Positions 47,868-59,314 of a stretch of DNA of 64,000 nucleotides are shown piece after piece. A model generated the notes under the pieces. It was not told the origin of the DNA and made no database searches. It saw only the letters and a program-made list of their open reading frames with translations. Source of the DNA: Cryptomeria japonica (taxonomy: Eukaryota > Streptophyta > Pinopsida > Cupressales > Cupressaceae); the NCBI RefSeq assembly GCF_030272615.1, contig NC_081414.1, positions 239,417,233 through 239,481,232 of the forward strand. The letters are read 5' to 3'. Position 1 is the first letter of the stretch; each line of letters opens with the position of its first letter. A program made the position numbers and the translations under genes.

Positions 47868-48977
47868 TGTTGGAATAAAGGAACATTGAGAGGGGGGGTG
47901 AATCAGTGTTCTGCAATTTTTAACTTTATTAACTTATTATTTCAACCGCTTAATGCAAATGAACAAAGGAAAGATACAAAAACAAAAAGCAATCAGCAAC
48001 AATACCATAGCACCAATATTTTATACATGGAAAACCCGGTCAAGGGAAAAACCGTGGTGGGGATGAGACCCACAAAATGAGTGCACTCAAATATAAAAAT
48101 TACAAAGGAATGCACATGCATTTAGGAACACTGCCTAGAGCTTATAGCTCATAATGAGAAGGGCTACAACCCTGAGAAGACTCACCTTCTTACAATACCT
48201 TTTACAAAAGATAATTGGAATGTCTAAACTGAAAAACAACATCTACAAATGCCATAGTATAATTTTGGTTAAGCACAAAACACTTAATCTCACACTACTC
48301 TGTTCCACTGTTCTGCAATATTATGGAGCACAAATCCTTTACATGTGCATGTAAAAATGTGCACAATCGATCACAAACACTTCCCACACACACCGATATC
48401 CAAAATGATCATATCCATTGGTCTTATATATCCACAACATGAATTTAGGTCTTCTACATGTCGGCTTCAAGAACACTATACAAATAATGAAACATGCATA
48501 CATATTTGGCTCAATCCGAACTCCAATGATTATACAGACCAAAAATAATTGTCCACATGCTTCCTAAATGTTGGCTAAACATCTTTGATCACAAAAACAA
48601 TCACCAAAATTACTCCATCAATTTCGCACAACGATCAACTATCCAAGTCAGCCATACCACGTTGTTCAACCCAAAAACTTGTACACTAGATCTTCTAACT
48701 CACACAAAAATCATCATCGGAGGATAAGATTCTAGAATAAGGTACTCCATATATCTAACTATCTTCCTCTAGCTCTGCAACACAAAATAATCAACAGAAA
48801 TGAAATTCCAACCAAAATACTACACTCTGTCGAATGCTCTGTTCTAACTTACCAAACTTAACCAAATCTTCAAAGTGACTTCTAGTATAGGAAAATCAAT
48901 CATTGTGGATGATATATTTGACCTAGGTTTCTATCAATGACAACACCAGATGACCTATGCAGTGTCTCTTGCCAACA
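47868..48977 (-). mobile_element. 3' LTR of a minus-strand copia-like element
   Basis: The plus strand begins TGTTGGAATA and ends CTTGCCAACA, a 6-bp perfect inverted end. Read on the minus strand, it contains GAGTGCACTCATTTTGTGGGT and CACCACGGTTTTTCCC. It ends with GATTCACCCCCCCTCTCA before the terminus. These are all counterparts of text in the 24,461-38,042 copia LTR. A polypurine tract adjoins its right side, so it is the 3' LTR of an element whose body lies to the right. Confidence 0.85.
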
Positions 48978-49205
48978 ATCTCCCCCTTTGGCATTGATGA
49001 TAATAGTTAGTGAAAAATGACTAAGTGTAGGAATCAGTACCAACATATGTACACTGGAAAACTTTAGAAATTCAACAAATCTAAAACTCCCTCTGAGATG
49101 AATGCAACATTTTTAAATACCCTACACTCCCCCTTTGACATCAATGGAAAACCTAGGGATCCGCATGCCAAAAATTTATACAAAATTCTATATATAGTGG
49201 CATAT
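48978..49205 (-). mobile_element. 3' untranslated region of the minus-strand copia-like element, with repeated polypurine tracts
   Basis: The minus strand reads CCAAAGGGGGAGA at 48,979-48,991, next to the LTR. It reads GTCAAAGGGGGAGT at 49,126-49,139 and CAGAGGGAGTTTTA at about 49,083-49,096. The first two share the wider context CATCAATG/CATTGATG before the tract, so they look like a duplicated tract. The chromovirus interrupts this region at 49,205; it resumes at 61,957. Confidence 0.75.
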
Positions 49206-51351
49206 TGGTGCAGGAGCACCTAGTTGGGTAAAACTCTCCTTTTTTAGTATTTTATGCCTTCATGTTTGTAATGTATTGTGTTAAGTTTATATTGTTGTTT
49301 TAGGTTGTTTTGTGTGTTGTCTAGTGGTTTTGATCTCACTTTGGGCTCAAGAGGTCAAGTTTTGCCTTTCAGGCTTTGAGTTGACAATTTTGGCAAAAAT
49401 GTGTAAAATTGCCTAAAAGGTCTCCAAATGCTTTCCAAAGCATTGAAACATGTTTACTAAGTGGTTTTAAGCATTTCTTATGTTTTTAGACAATTTGATG
49501 AGGTTAGGTTGTCAAAAATGTCTTTTGGAGCAAGAAATGTTGTCATATGGCCTTGCAAAAGCTGTCAAAGTTGTCATTTTGGGGTTTTTCTAGAAAAATG
49601 CAGTTGTGGAAGCCTCATGTCCATATAGGGGTTGGTAACTAATTGGAAATACTATAAAAATGCCTCCATGTTCCTTAAGAAAGGTTGGTGATTGTATGAA
49701 CAAGAGAATCCTAATAGAAATCATGAAATTTTGGCTTTTCTCACTGCTTTTTCCTTCCTTGGAGTAACAATTCATACTGTAGCACTCTTTTTCTGTACTG
49801 TACCTTTTGGGAAGTGTACATATTGGTTTCCTAATTCTATTCAATTGATTATTGCACTAGTTTTCTTTTTGCAAGTTGGAGAAATTAAAAAATCTTTCAT
49901 TATGTGTGCTCACTGCCCTATCAAGGGTTTGAGGTTTCAAAATGCCACCACTTGACTAATCCAGGTCTGGGATCCCACAAAATGGATTGGGTCAAGTTGG
50001 TTTATGCATGTACATTGTGTATATATTTCTTTTTGATTCAAAGCTATGGTTGGAGGACAAATTTGAGTGAAGATTAGACAAGTTTTGGAACTTGACTAAT
50101 ATCCTTCTTGAAAACTCAAAATCTTGTAATCGAATGTATTGGAGTGTTAAAGGTGCCAAGAAAGGAATCTTAGAAGTGTTACAAGTTAGCTTGGTTCAAC
50201 TTCAATAGTTGACAAGTTTGTAATTTGCAAGTTTTACCAATCCTTGTATTTAGCAGCAAGTTCACTATTTTGTGATTTGTGTTTGTCAAAATGCTCAAGG
50301 AATGCTTCAAAAGCATTATCCAAGCCTTATAACTATGAAGGAAATGTAATAGGAAGATTCATTAGTGTTTTGCAGACCTCATTGAGGTATATTTCCAATT
50401 CAAACTCCTTGTTATGCAGGTCCAAAGATGTAGCAGCAGTTGATTGGTAAAAGGGCAATGTTTTAATAGTGACAGTGGCATTTCACCTCTTTTCTCAGAT
50501 GTTTGCCAAGTGTTTGACATAATGTTTGTATGGAAGGGGAAGGGGACACATGTTGAAGACATGATAGAGGTCCTCTGAAGATCTAGACACTTGTAGTGGT
50601 GAACAAGGATGCAAACACAGTGGTTACACTCCAAAACCCTACTTTTAAGCCCAAATTTGTGGACAATCACTAAACTTGGTTGATGGAGCCTAAGACCAAA
50701 AAAATCCTTGAGCCTAGACCTCTAAATTAGCATCCAAGACAAATTTGTGGGAGGATTTGGCCATCCTTGGGCATGGTGAGCAAAACTAGGCCAATTAGCC
50801 CTCCGCGGGCTAGTAGCCCTTTTGACTGTTTTGTCAAGAAGCATGAATCCGATTGCAAGGAGGAATTTGGGACTTATGAAACTTTGTGAGATCACTCTAA
50901 AATAGTGAAACAAGTGACATTTGAGACCTTGGACAGTGTCTAGTCTCATTTGGGGGTTTTTTACCTTTGGTTGGTGAGTTGAGTGAGCTAAGGGCTATGA
51001 GCCTTAAACTAAGTTGGTTGTCAAATTTTGAGTAAAACCTTGTTGCCTCTACATGACCATGTTGGAATTGCCTAATGCACACTAAAAACAATAATTTTAA
51101 TGTCAAGAGAACTAGGGATTGGGAAATGTGTAGATGGGTGAAGTGAGGAATTGGAGTAAGTTTGAGCAAGGGTGTGAGCTTTCACCCAAAAGGGAGGTTG
51201 ATGGTGAAGTATTGTAGGGATGTCTGACTATTGTAACTGAACTTGATATTTGCAAACATAAGGAGCAGACACAAATAATACTTGTGTTTCCTATTGTAGC
51301 TTCTTGACCAAAATTGGATTTTTGAGCACTTACCTAGCAATCTCCCTATCA
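49206..51351 (+). mobile_element. Chromovirus 5' LTR
   Basis: It is 2,146 bp, starts TGGTGCAGGAGC and ends CTCCCTATCA. Open frames within it are short and conserved in the 3' copy only because the two LTRs share ancestry (for example 50,244 and 60,849). Proximal landmarks shared by both LTRs include CATCCAAGACAAATTT and CAAGGAGGAATTTGGGACT. Confidence 0.95.
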
Positions 51352-51354
51352 TAG

Positions 51355-51367
51355 TGGTATCAGAGCC
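51355..51367 (+). promoter_or_regulatory. Chromovirus primer-binding site
   Basis: TGGTATCAGAGCC begins three bases after the LTR and matches the 3' end of initiator Met tRNA, the usual primer of plant chromoviruses. Confidence 0.92.
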
Positions 51368-51404
51368 AACAAAAGATTCAGGAGAAAAGGATCATTAGGA
51401 AAAC

Positions 51405-54400
51405 ATGGTGACTAATGCTGAGTTATCCAAGAAGGTTGAAGACCAAGAAGAGGAAAATAGGGCACTCAAAGAAAGGTTGGATCAACTAGCAATGAAACTA
51501 GCTGAAGTAGAAGTCAAAACTAAAGAAGTCCATGATAAGGTTGGAGATCAGGGTAAAATGGTGGCCATAGAAGATGAGGTTCCCATACCTTACCCTATTA
51601 TTGTGCAAGAACCAGTCTTGAAAGCCTTGAGAGCTATGAGTGGCAAAACCTTAGAGGGAGTGGCTCTTTTTAGTGGTAAGATGGATCCAGATGCTCTTAT
51701 AGAGTGGATTAAAGGTCTAGAAAACCATTTTGAATGTGATGGAATAACTGAAGCACAAAAGGTTAAGGTAGCAAAATCAAGGTTGAGAGGGGCAGCCTTA
51801 ACTTGGTGGAAGTTCATCCAAGAGGAAAGGGTTAAGAAGGTAAGCAACCAATAGCCACCTGGAAAGCAATGGTAGCCAAAATAAAAGAAACCTACCTTCC
51901 TGAAGACTATGAAATACAACTTCACATGAAAAGACAAAATTTGAGATAAAAAGACCTAGATGTCAGTAGCTACACTGAGGAGTTTCAAAAACTATGCATG
52001 AGATCTAGAGTAGTAGAGGATGAGAGCATAAAAGTGGCAAGGTACTTGAATGGGTTGAGGTGGAACATCTAGGAAGAGATGAGCTTGTTACGCCCACAAA
52101 TAGTACACAAGTGTTATCAACTAGCACTTAAGGTGGAAGAGAAAAGTAGGAGAAAGCAAAAACAAAATAACAGAGGAAAAGGTAGTGGAAGAGATGGTAG
52201 AGGCCATAGAGGTAGTTTTGGGGGAAGGAGCATAGATCAATGATCCCAGGGAGAGTCTAAACTTATAGAGAAAAGTGGGGATTCTCAGAGAAAACCCAAC
52301 TATAGGGGTAGGGGATCAAGCAACCCGAGTAGGGGTAGATCTAATGGACCAGGGAGAGGGTCCTACTTCTCAAGCATGAAGTGCTATAACTATCAAAAGT
52401 TGGGCCACCCTACCTATAGATTCCCAGAGAAGCCTGGTTCATCCTATGGTGGTGAAAAGAGGGTAAATTATATTCAGGAAGATGGAAGTAATACCAGAAC
52501 TTCATCATTGAACCTAGCTTCAGAAGATGGTGAAAGTTTAATGATAAAGAGAGTATTAATGAAGAAGCCACATAGTAAAGAGGTCTCACAAAGAAGAGCA
52601 TTGTTCAGGATTAAGTGTAAAATCATGGGAAAGGTGTGTAAGGTTATCATAGACTGAGGGTCCACAGATAACATCATATCAGAGGAAGCAGTAAGTAAAT
52701 TGAAACTACCTAGGATAGAACACAAGGAGCCATACAAGGTCATATGGTTAAATAAGGGACAACATGTGTTAGTAAATGAGCAAGCCTAGGTAGATTTCCA
52801 CATAGGTGGATATACGGATAGGATCCTATGTGACATCCTTCCTATGGATGCTTGTCACCTACTATTGGGTAGACCATGGCAGTTTGACAGAAAAGCACAA
52901 CATGATGGAGAAATAAACTCCTACTCATTTCAAAAAGATGGAGTAACCTATCAGATTCAATCCCTCAATGAAGAAGGAGAGAGCAGCAACAAAGTGCCTA
53001 ACATCTTGTTAGTGAATGAGAAAGAATTCATAAAAACACTAGAAGAAGGTGAAGGAGTGGGATTTTCACTCATAGTGAAACCCAAGGAAGAAAAGGTAGA
53101 AAAGAAAGTTAAGATACCATATGAGGTGCTGCAAATCCTTGATAACTTCAAAGAAATAATTAGTGATGGTACACCTGCAGCTTACCACCTCCTAGAGCCA
53201 TTAGCCATCAGATTGATTTCATATCTGGAGCCTCTTTACCCAATAAAGCATCCTATAAGATGACCCTTGAACAAAATAAAGAGGTAGCAAGACAAATACA
53301 AGAGCTCTTAGACCAAGGGCTGATTAGGGAGAGCATTAATCCTTGTGCAATACCTATAGTGTTGGCACCTAAGAAGGGTGGAACATGGAGACTTTGCACA
53401 GATTCTAAAGCCATAAACAACATCACCATCAGATACAGATTTCCCATACCCAAGATAGAGGATTTGATGGATTGTTTGGGGGGTGCAGAGTATTTCAGTA
53501 AGATTGACTTGAAGAGTGGTTACCATCAAATAAGAATCAAAGAGGGTGATGAATGGAAGACATCTTTCAAAACAAATGAGGGTCTCTATGAGTGGCTTGT
53601 CATGCCATTTGGACTCTCTAATGCTCCCAGTACATTCATGAGATTCATGAATGAAGTTTTACATGATTTCATTGGTAAGTTTGTTGTTGTGTATTTAGAT
53701 GATATTCTTATCTTCAGTAAAACTAAGGAAGAGCATCTGAAGAATTTAGCTATTGTTTTGAGAAAGTTATCTGATGAACAGCTAACCATTAATCTAGAAA
53801 AATGTGATTTTATGAAGCAAGAATTGGTCTATCTTGGTTTTGTTGTATCAAGAGGCAATCTGAAAATGGATCAATCTAAAGTTGCAGCAATAACCAGTTG
53901 GCCAACTCCTAAGATAGCTAGTGATGTCAGAAGTTTCCATGGTTTAGCACAATTTTACAAAAAAATCATCAGGGGATTCAGTGAGATTTGTGCCCCTATG
54001 CTAGACACCATCAAAGGGGGTGTAAAGGTAAAGTTTTAGTGGATAGATGCAGCCAATAAGGGGTTTGAATTTTTTAAAACTAAAGTAGCTACTCAACTAG
54101 TACTTATTTTACCTAGTTTTGATAAGCTTTTTACTATTGAATGTGATGCTAGCAATATTGTTGTAGGACTTGTTTTAAGTCAGGACAATAGACCAGTTGC
54201 ATTCTTTAGTGAGAAGTTGAATGGTGCCAAGAAAAAGTACTCTTCCTATGATTTAGAACTCTATGCATTAGTACAGGCACTTAGGAAATGGAGACATTAT
54301 CTTCTTCCTAAAGAATTTGTTGTATACACAGATAATTAGGCATTAAGTTTCTAGAACTCACAGGATAAACTAAATCATAAGCATGTTAAATGGGTAGAGT

Positions 54401-55989
54401 ACTTGCAAGCTTACACTTTTACTCTTAAGCATAAGAAGGGTCAGTTGAATAAAGTAGTAGATGCTTTGAGTAGGAGGTTGTTAACTATTCATGAGATTCA
54501 TGTACAAAGCATTGGTATTGATAGTTTTAAATATATGTATCCTATTGATGATGATTTTGCTGAAGCTTATAAAGTTTGTCAAGATTTTGAGAATAATTTC
54601 CATGGTGCATATGCTGATTTCACTTTGCAGGATGGTTTGTTATTCAAGGGTGGACAGTTGTGTGTTCCAAAAGGTTCTATGATAGAGAACCTCATTCAGG
54701 AGAAGCACAATGGGTTCTTAAGTGGACATTTCGGTCTCAACAAGACCTTAGAGTTGGTTCAAAGGTTCTATTATTGGCCTAAGATGCAGAGAGACATCAG
54801 GAGGTATGTTGAGTAGTGTTTGGTATGTCAAAAAGAAAAAGGTAATTCCTCCAATGCTGGTTTATATCAGCCTCTTCCCATTCCACATAGGCCTTGGGAT
54901 TGCATTAGTATGGATTTCGTGGTAGGATTACCTAGAACTCAAGCAGGATTTGATAGCATCTTTGTCGTAGTTGACAGATTTAGCAAAATGGCTCATTTTA
55001 TTCCTTGTAAGACAACACGTGATGCAAGTCATATTGCTTACTTATTTTTCAAAGAAGTTGTTAGAATACATGGTTTGCCTACTAGCATTGTTTCAGATAG
55101 GGATGTTAAGTTTCTTGGTCATTTCTTGAAAACATTGTGGAAGAGATTGGGTACTAATCTCTCTTTTGGTTCAGCTTATCATCCACAAACTGATGGTCAA
55201 ACCGAAGTTGTGAATAGTTCTCTTGGAAACATGCTTAGGTGCTTGACAAAGGAATATGGGCAGAGTTGGGATCAGCTCATTCATCAACCAGAATATGCCT
55301 ACAATGATAGTGTCAACCGGTCTATAAGTAAAAGCCCTTTTGAAGTTGTTTATGGTATGCATCCAAGGGGTATAATGGAGTTGAGGGATATCACTAACTT
55401 TCAGCCTAAGAGTGGAACAGTAGATGACATGGCACAGTCCATGAAGGAGGTTCATGAGAAAGTGAGAAAAGCTCTCCAAGATACCTCCCAAAAAGTCAAG
55501 GCAAGAGTGGATGCTACAAAGAGAGATGTTCAGTTTTCCATAGAATATTATGTGATGGTTCATTTGAACAAGGCAAGGATACAAAAGGGAGTTCCAAGAA
55601 AACTTCAAATGAGGAGAATAGGCCCTTGCAAAATCTTGGCTAAGTATGGGTCTAATGCTTACAAAGTTGATTTGCCTACTGATGTTTCTTTGTCTCCCAT
55701 TTTTAATGTTGCAGATTTGGTTGCTTTCAAAGGGAAGCCACCTGAGGAGATTCAAAGAGTTTCAGATGTTGCACAATCCCTTTTTGATCTATCTCTCCAT
55801 TCTCTTTCTATTCCCCAAGCAGAACAGGTTCTAGACTCCAAGATTCTCAAGAAGACAAGAAATCACACATATATGGAGCACCTAGTCAAATGGAAGGATA
55901 AGCCTATCTCAGAGGCCACATGGATACCTAAAACTGACTTTAATAAGTTTGGCATCCCTTCTTCTTTTTTGCCTCGAGGAGTCACATGA
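51405..55989 (+). pseudogene. Chromovirus gag-pol polyprotein with C-terminal chromodomain, broken
   Basis: Gag starts at 51,405 with a coiled-coil region and the core SRLRGAALTWW near 51,778. A basic Arg/Gly-rich stretch precedes a knuckle at 52,376 in which the second and last Cys are replaced (Tyr, Phe). The protease site is near 52,650, with a stop at its active triad, and its GRPW lies near 52,868. Reverse transcriptase (53,260-53,950) has the YLDD site at 53,692-53,703. RNase H runs to about 54,480. Integrase has the HHCC module (54,707-54,835) and the D, D, E residues of SMDFV, SDRDVKF and GQTEVVN. A chromodomain follows (55,822-55,938, HLVKWKDKPISEATW), thought to direct integration to heterochromatin. 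Frameshifts lie near 51,855 and 53,205. Stops at 54,037, 54,337 and 54,814 are TAG for Gln. Confidence 0.95.
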
Positions 55990-55998
55990 CTTCTTTGT

Positions 55999-56011
55999 TT
56001 TTGGGGGAGTA
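55999..56011 (+). promoter_or_regulatory. Chromovirus polypurine tract
   Basis: TTTTGGGGGAGTA sits directly before the 3' LTR start at 56,012 and about 10 bp after the gag-pol stop. It is the expected primer site for plus-strand DNA synthesis. Confidence 0.85.
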
Positions 56012-56170
56012 TGGTACAGGAGCACCTAGTTGGGTAAAACTCTCCTTTTTGAGTATTTTATGCCTTCATGTTTGTAATTTCTTGTGTTAAGTTTATATTA
56101 TTGTTTTAGGTTGTTTTGTGTCTTTTCTAGTGGTTTTGATCTCACTTTGGGCTCAAGAGGTCAAGTTTTG
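56012..56170 (+). mobile_element. Chromovirus 3' LTR, left fragment
   Basis: It aligns with 49,206-49,364 of the 5' LTR and stops after GGTCAAGTTTTG. The 5' LTR continues CCTTTCAGGCTTTGAG, which is found at 59,970 after the nested insertion. Confidence 0.95.
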
Positions 56171-58757
56171 TGTGAGGCCTCACCTCGACTCAGTCTGACA
56201 TTCAGTGGATTTTATATTTAGACTATTATGGATACTTTATTTTGATGCATTTTGAGACTTAGAACTTATATGATTTCAGGATTTGGATAACATTGCTATG
56301 TTTTGATGATTTACTTATATGCTTTATGAGTTAGAACACTACATGATTGTTAGATAGGATGATATTGCAATGATAGATGTCGTTATTAAATTTTCAGGAC
56401 TTTACTATGATAATAGAACTATGATGTATGGTTAAGTTTATGTGAATTGGAATGAAATTGCTTATGTGAAATTGCTAGATAAAAAATGTATTTAATATGT
56501 GCAGATGAAAATTGTATGCAAGTGATGATGTGTATTGTTAATCCTTTGAATTATATTATATGTGGATATTTGAAAGTACTAATGTGTAAATTGAGATGCG
56601 CAGGAAATTTACCATGTGACCATGGAAAATTACGGAGAACCAAACCTAGACTTATGTATGTTCGTAAGCCAGGGGTTGTCTATTTGGAGAGACAACACCC
56701 CGTTTGTGTTGTATTTTATTCGTAACAGTATATGTTGCATGAGTGTTAAGTGTTATTTAAATTTAATGTGTAAAAACCACAAGAGACAATTTCATGTTTT
56801 ATTTTGTAAAAGCGTTTTATTTGTGTCACTTGACACATGTGTGGATTTACATTTAAATGTTTTATTTTTGTCTCTTGGTGGGAAAGTGTTTAACTATAGT
56901 TTTTCTTAAATAATATAATGTGTTGTCATAAATACTTTGGGAATATAATCTCTGGAGTGGTCAACATATGTTTGACCCGAAAATAAACTTCAGAGGGGTT
57001 TAAAATGGGTTAAATGAACACCTAGGGGTAGTTTAATAGGTTTCCTAAAGCCCATAAGGTATACCTAGGGGTTAGGGGTAATTTTAGACAAGTTTCTGCT
57101 TTTAAGTGACCTTTTTGATGCTTTAAAAATTGGCTTTTTTGAGTTGTGCGAAAATTGAAAAAATTAGAAGTTTAAATCTAATTGAGATTTTTCCTATTCG
57201 AAGGAGAGTCTTTTTGCATTCTGCTTTACTTTCCTTTTTGGTTTTAGAAACTTGTGAGAACTCAGAGAATGAGCTTCTTAAGCAAGAATTTGTGAATTTG
57301 AGGGTAATCACCCACTCTCCATTTTTGGAGACGAGAAATTTTGAAAAGAAAAAGATTAGTTTGGAATAGAAAATTTAACTAAGGGTAGAAGAAGAAGATC
57401 CGTGGATTGGGCAGCTCTTCCTCAAACATTATACTACCATTGGGCAGATTAAGGTTGGTTTGATTATTCTTTAAAATGTCCATTTCTTGCATGTGTTTGG
57501 AAGTATGATTGGTGTAAGAAATCTGTATATTTGAATGTCTTGTTTTAGAATATCATTTGGAATTTTTGCATTGTGCTTTGTTGTGTTTTGGGAGTTTTCT
57601 CAAGACCTCTTACTCTTGGGAGAGAGGAGGATCTTGTGGGTGGTAGCAGTGACAACCCTCGAGTGAGAGACTCTCGTTTGAGAGCGATCACAAGGGATCT
57701 TTGTGTGACCCTTGCTGCATGGCCTGTTTGTGCAATGGGGGTCATAAGGAGGGATATAAGGCTAGAATGCCTTTGGGGGGCATAAAAAATAAGGGGTTGA
57801 GATTTTTGATGTATTTATTGTGCCATGAGGTGGCTACTTGTTTTTCCATACTTGCAGTTCTCCTCAGGGTATTGGTCCACTACCACCCTTAAAAGGGTCA
57901 TCACCAAAGTGTGGTGCTGTGAAGCCAAGTTGGGAGTGTGTCTGAATCTTTGTGTGTGTATTTTAGTCTTCTATGTGTTTGCATGTTTGTTACCCGTCTA
58001 GGGCTTGGTTCTCCGAGCTCGGGGGTGGCTACCAGTTAGCCTAGGCTGGGAGGTGAGCACTCCGTGGTCATATTGTGATTTATTATGCAGGAAAGTCAAG
58101 AGAAGAGAATAGGAACAGTGAAAAGATGTAGAAGATTATTGTTGAAGAAACTTAAATCCATTGGCAGTTATTGTTTAAATTTGATAAGAGAAATATACCC
58201 TCATTCGTTGAATAAGAGGCAAGTTGTAATTTTGAAATAGGACATGAGATTTAGTATTGTAGTTAAATAGAGAAACATCTTGTAATTTTGCAAAATATTG
58301 ATGGAGTTGTAAAAAGCCAGATATGCTTCTATTTTCTACTTTGAAAAGAAAAGGGTTGCTTTGATTTGCATGCAAAAGTTTTTTTTGAAATATAAAAGAA
58401 AATCAGCTTTTTAATTAATTTTACCTTCATTCTACTTGCAGAAAAATATGAGTAGTATTAAGTAGCAAGAATGAAATTTCACAATTAAGTTTAGGAATAA
58501 AATCAAAGCATTCATCACTTCTAATTCCTTAACTTGAGTTTATTAAACTTTAGAATGATAAGTTGCTATTAAATTTATTGATATCTATGATTATTTTAAT
58601 GTAGGAAATAAATCTATATCCATTTATTTTGTTGTGTTCTTTTACATTTATTTACTTCAGGTTTTAGCAAAGAAAAATCAAAATTTATGCCTTAGATATT
58701 AAATAGTTTTTAAAAAAAATCAGAATGTTAGAATATATGTATTATTCATCTCTGTAT

Positions 58758-58912
58758 TAGAAAATTAAAAAAAAAAAAAATTAAAAAAAAATAAATAAAC
58801 TTCTATCAGTATTTTCTTTAATAATCATAATAACAAATATATATATATATGTAATATATAAATATTTTTAAAAAAAAAAAAAATTTACAACAAAAAAAAA
58901 ATTGTAAAGCGA
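58758..58912. repeat. Homopolymer A and AT-repeat tract before the palindrome array
   Basis: Several runs of 8-14 A, interspersed with TTAAA and an (AT)n run (about 58,838-58,850), immediately precede the GC-rich array. The composition switch at about 58,910 is abrupt. Confidence 0.85.
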
Positions 58913-58935
58913 AGGGTTTCGGCCGGGGCCGAGCG

Positions 58936-59156
58936 CACTGTGCAATGCACAGTGGCCAACGGCCAAGCGCACTGTGCATGGCACAGTGCGCTCGGCCCCG
59001 GCACTGTGCATGGCACAGTGACCGGCGGCCGAGCGCACTGTGTATTGCACAGTGGCCGGCGGGTCGAGCTCACTGTGCACTGCACAGTGGCCGGCAGCCA
59101 TGCGCACTGTGTAATACACAGTGGCGATGACCGAGCCCACTGTGCCCTGCACAGTG
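58936..59156. repeat. Seven 19-bp palindromes every 32-35 bp
   Basis: Units occupy 58936-58954, 58970-58988, 59002-59020, 59036-59054, 59071-59089, 59105-59123 and 59138-59156. The basic form is CACTGTGCA, one centre base, TGCACAGTG. Units 1 and 5 are perfect. Unit 6 is perfect with a compensated change (GTGTA with TACAC). Units 2 and 3 have perfect 8-bp arms around ATG, and unit 2 extends outwards to a 27-bp palindrome (58,966-58,992). Units 4 and 7 have one mismatch each. Spacers of 13-16 bp are GC-rich variants of GCCGGCGGCCGAGCG. A larger inverted repeat pairs 58,925-58,944 with 58,980-59,000. Confidence 0.95.
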
Positions 59157-59289
59157 GAGATCTCGGCTGCGCCGAACTTTCACCTCCCGCCTCCTCTTAC
59201 ACTCGCTCAGTCCATTCGCCGCCATGGCAGCCCTGCGTGGAAATGGGGTTAAGCACAAAAAAAAAATATAAACTTTAAAAAAAAGAGAA

Positions 59290-59314
59290 ACCCTAGCTCG
59301 GTTAGAGCTAGGGT
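59290..59314. other. Perfect 10-bp-stem hairpin containing a telo-box
   Basis: ACCCTAGCTC and GAGCTAGGGT flank the 5-base loop GGTTA. The left arm with its preceding bases reads AAACCCTAG, the plant telo-box word. It lies about 130 bp after the palindrome array in the same insertion. Confidence 0.8.

Noticed and set aside
58868-59278. Open frames on both strands over the GC-rich array, rich in Cys and His
   Set aside because: The apparent Cys/His repeats come from translating CACTGTGCA palindromes in every frame. Not zinc fingers.
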